Positions 63,701 through 64,000 of a stretch of 64,000 nt of DNA are shown here, one piece after another. Position numbers and translations under genes: made by a program. A model generated the notes under the pieces. The model saw only the letters and a program-made list of their open reading frames with translations, was not told where the DNA came from and made no database searches. Numbering within the stretch: the first letter of the stretch is position 1; every line of letters begins with the position of its first letter. Location: positions 186,001 to 250,000 of the forward strand of contig JACKMP010000001.1 of assembly GCA_024235315.1 (NCBI GenBank), read 5' to 3'. Origin of the DNA: Chromatiaceae bacterium. GTDB lineage: Bacteria; Pseudomonadota; Gammaproteobacteria; Chromatiales; Chromatiaceae.

Positions 63701-64000
63701 CGACCACGCAGGTTCTCGACCCGATCGATAATCGCGTCGGCGACATCGACACCATTCGTACCCTTCTTCTTAGCCACCGCAATCGTCACCGCCGGCACGC
63801 TGACTGCGCGATCAGGATCTTCGGAGGCAGCACCTGTGTAATAGGCAACGGTCTGCGAGGCGTCTTCGGGACCCTGGCGCACATCGGCGACGTCGTGCAC
63901 ATAGACCGGCACACCATTGTGGCTGCCCACCTGCAGGCGGTTGATGTCCTCGACCGATTCGAGAAAGGCACCGGACACCACCATCATATGCGAGCCACCG
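60703..64000 (-). CDS. RND-family efflux permease with long Lys/Ala/Pro-rich tail (partial)
   Basis: The N-terminus is outside the window; about 1098 residues are visible, and the ATG at 63987 is internal. The pump core has VDDAIVVVENIYRRWLEEGE (helix 4 region), a central hydrophilic domain, and a second set of helices. The core ends near 61440; after it come a Gly-rich link, a further helix (GFATVMFAVIGGVVALVDIV) and about 180 residues rich in Ala, Lys, Pro and Thr (ATRKKAAPRKGTVKAAKGSG, KKTSGRRGIQLKS). Ordinary RND pumps stop after the last core helix. Substrate unknown. It reads into the secreted-paralogue genes. Confidence 0.9.
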   Translation of the reverse strand, partial: GGSHMMVVSGAFLESVEDINRLQVGSHNGVPVYVHDVADVRQGPEDASQTVAYYTGAASEDPDRAVSVPAVTIAVAKKKGTNGVDVADAIIDRVENLRGRLIPNDVNISITRNYGQTAEQKVNDLIFKLFIATMFVFLLVWIAFRALKPAFVVLFVVPVVLLFTILCALLLDFTIDRVSLFALIFSIGILVDDAIVVVENIYRRWLEEGETNLETAVDAVREVGNPTILATLTVIGALLPMGAVTGMMGPYMLPIPVLGSVAMGISLFAAFVFTPWFAIHGMFRPTMQYLESAEKREHKEAEWLEGLYRRILMPMILDPRKARLFKLAMWGTLLVMCSFFYFKWVAVKMLPLDNKPEFSVVLDMPEGTPLADTGNMAHVIAERLRRMPEVTAAQIYVGTARPFDFNGMVRHYYLRQSPWQAEVQLQLLNKTERKRSSHQIAVDAREQVKALVEGTRARFSIVEMPPGPPVLQSVVAEVHGPDPETRRQVARDLTAMFAQTESLRDVDNYMREPYDYWHFEVDQEKAQRRGISVESINRELSMALGGFVLGDVKQRAGHEPINIVIQVPMAERSQINRLGDILVQTPNTGGSVPLRELGVFERRTESDIIYNKDLRPVEYVVADVGGRLAAPIYGMMQVEDKLMELGCRTPDGVHLCDHMYYTGPPPDDSRSAIEWAGEWTVTYETFRDMGIAFGAALILIYILVVWEFGNFRVPALIMAPIPLTLLGIIPAHTLFFQMGWGGEFTATSMIGWIALAGIIVRNSILLVDFSVHRIQEGDSVVDAVISACKTRTRPILITALALVCGSSVIFFDPIFQGMAISLASGVLVSTLLTLVVIPLGCVAAADSLCAVAGTKCRKFSKGSEPDGGPDGGPQGGGRRIGDPLWVRAWSGFATVMFAVIGGVVALVDIVGGVFRSKQPVRVPPPKRQNESGAQAAPATARAAQTPSSAVTTVKPEETAAPAVKATAGVQAAGHDSRDRQPRVQAQEKPAADAKAVQKTPTARQATRKKAAPRKGTVKAAKGSGKRVAVKQAKPGASGEAAAEAKTAPAAIEPAVSSTTPVRATAASKPRVAASRKKTSGRRGIQLKSLGKPGGDGLN

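Overview
The window looks like chromosome of a sulfur-oxidising or otherwise chemolithoautotrophic gammaproteobacterium (Chromatiales/Sedimenticolaceae-like). This rests on gene content, not on any database match. Supporting signs are the tgt-yajC-secD-secF order, an EF-P lysylation set (efp, epmA, epmB), a znu/zur operon, PEP-CTERM/exosortase genes, and two pyruvate:ferredoxin oxidoreductase (PFOR) systems beside a complete Rnf complex and a ferredoxin-NADP reductase. The DNA is GC-rich, except for visibly AT-richer patches in the accessory stretch at about 8-19.6 kb.

Layout. 1-1.9 kb: two minus-strand GT4 glycosyltransferases, the edge of an exosortase-type polysaccharide locus; the first runs off the left edge. 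2-7.6 kb: secF, secD, yajC, tgt and queA on the minus strand, with a candidate plus-strand small RNA between tgt and queA. 7.64 kb: tRNA-Leu(CAA). 8-19.6 kb: accessory region with two PEP-CTERM proteins, a YebC-family protein, an AT-rich dienelactone-hydrolase lipoprotein, three complete insertion sequences with definable ends (IS1182, IS5 and IS3 families), a transposase remnant and two decayed tyrosine recombinases.

19.8-35.7 kb: the energy-metabolism core. A plus-strand operon encodes PFOR gamma, alpha and beta subunits plus a GltD-like flavoprotein fused to a ferredoxin domain. Facing it is a minus-strand operon reading rnfB, a 1641-residue PFOR with a fused C-terminal ferredoxin, rnfC, rnfD, rnfG, rnfE, rnfA, a small Cys-rich membrane protein and FNR. 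Together these can join pyruvate/acetyl-CoA, ferredoxin, NAD(P)H and the membrane ion gradient. The direction of flow cannot be read from sequence.

36-51.7 kb: mainly housekeeping and signalling. It holds mogA, a class III nucleotide cyclase coupled to a TPR lipoprotein, a Zur-box-controlled znuA-zur-znuC-znuB operon, a PepSY/response regulator/histidine kinase set, a class V aminotransferase, a SCO-like protein lacking one copper Cys, phosphatidylserine decarboxylase, an ankyrin lipoprotein and the EF-P modification locus. 51.9-64 kb: a PilZ-like protein and a FimX-like degenerate GGDEF/EAL protein, then a minus-strand run of a membrane coiled-coil protein, a TPR protein, a ParA-type ATPase, three secreted Pro/Tyr/Trp/Arg-rich proteins (two clear paralogues) and an RND transporter, cut by the right edge, with a long Lys/Ala/Pro-rich C-terminal extension.

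The most promising unusual items are the PFOR-ferredoxin fusion inside the rnf operon, the secreted-paralogue and RND-with-tail cluster beside ParA and c-di-GMP-type genes, and the anti-Shine-Dalgarno small-RNA candidate.
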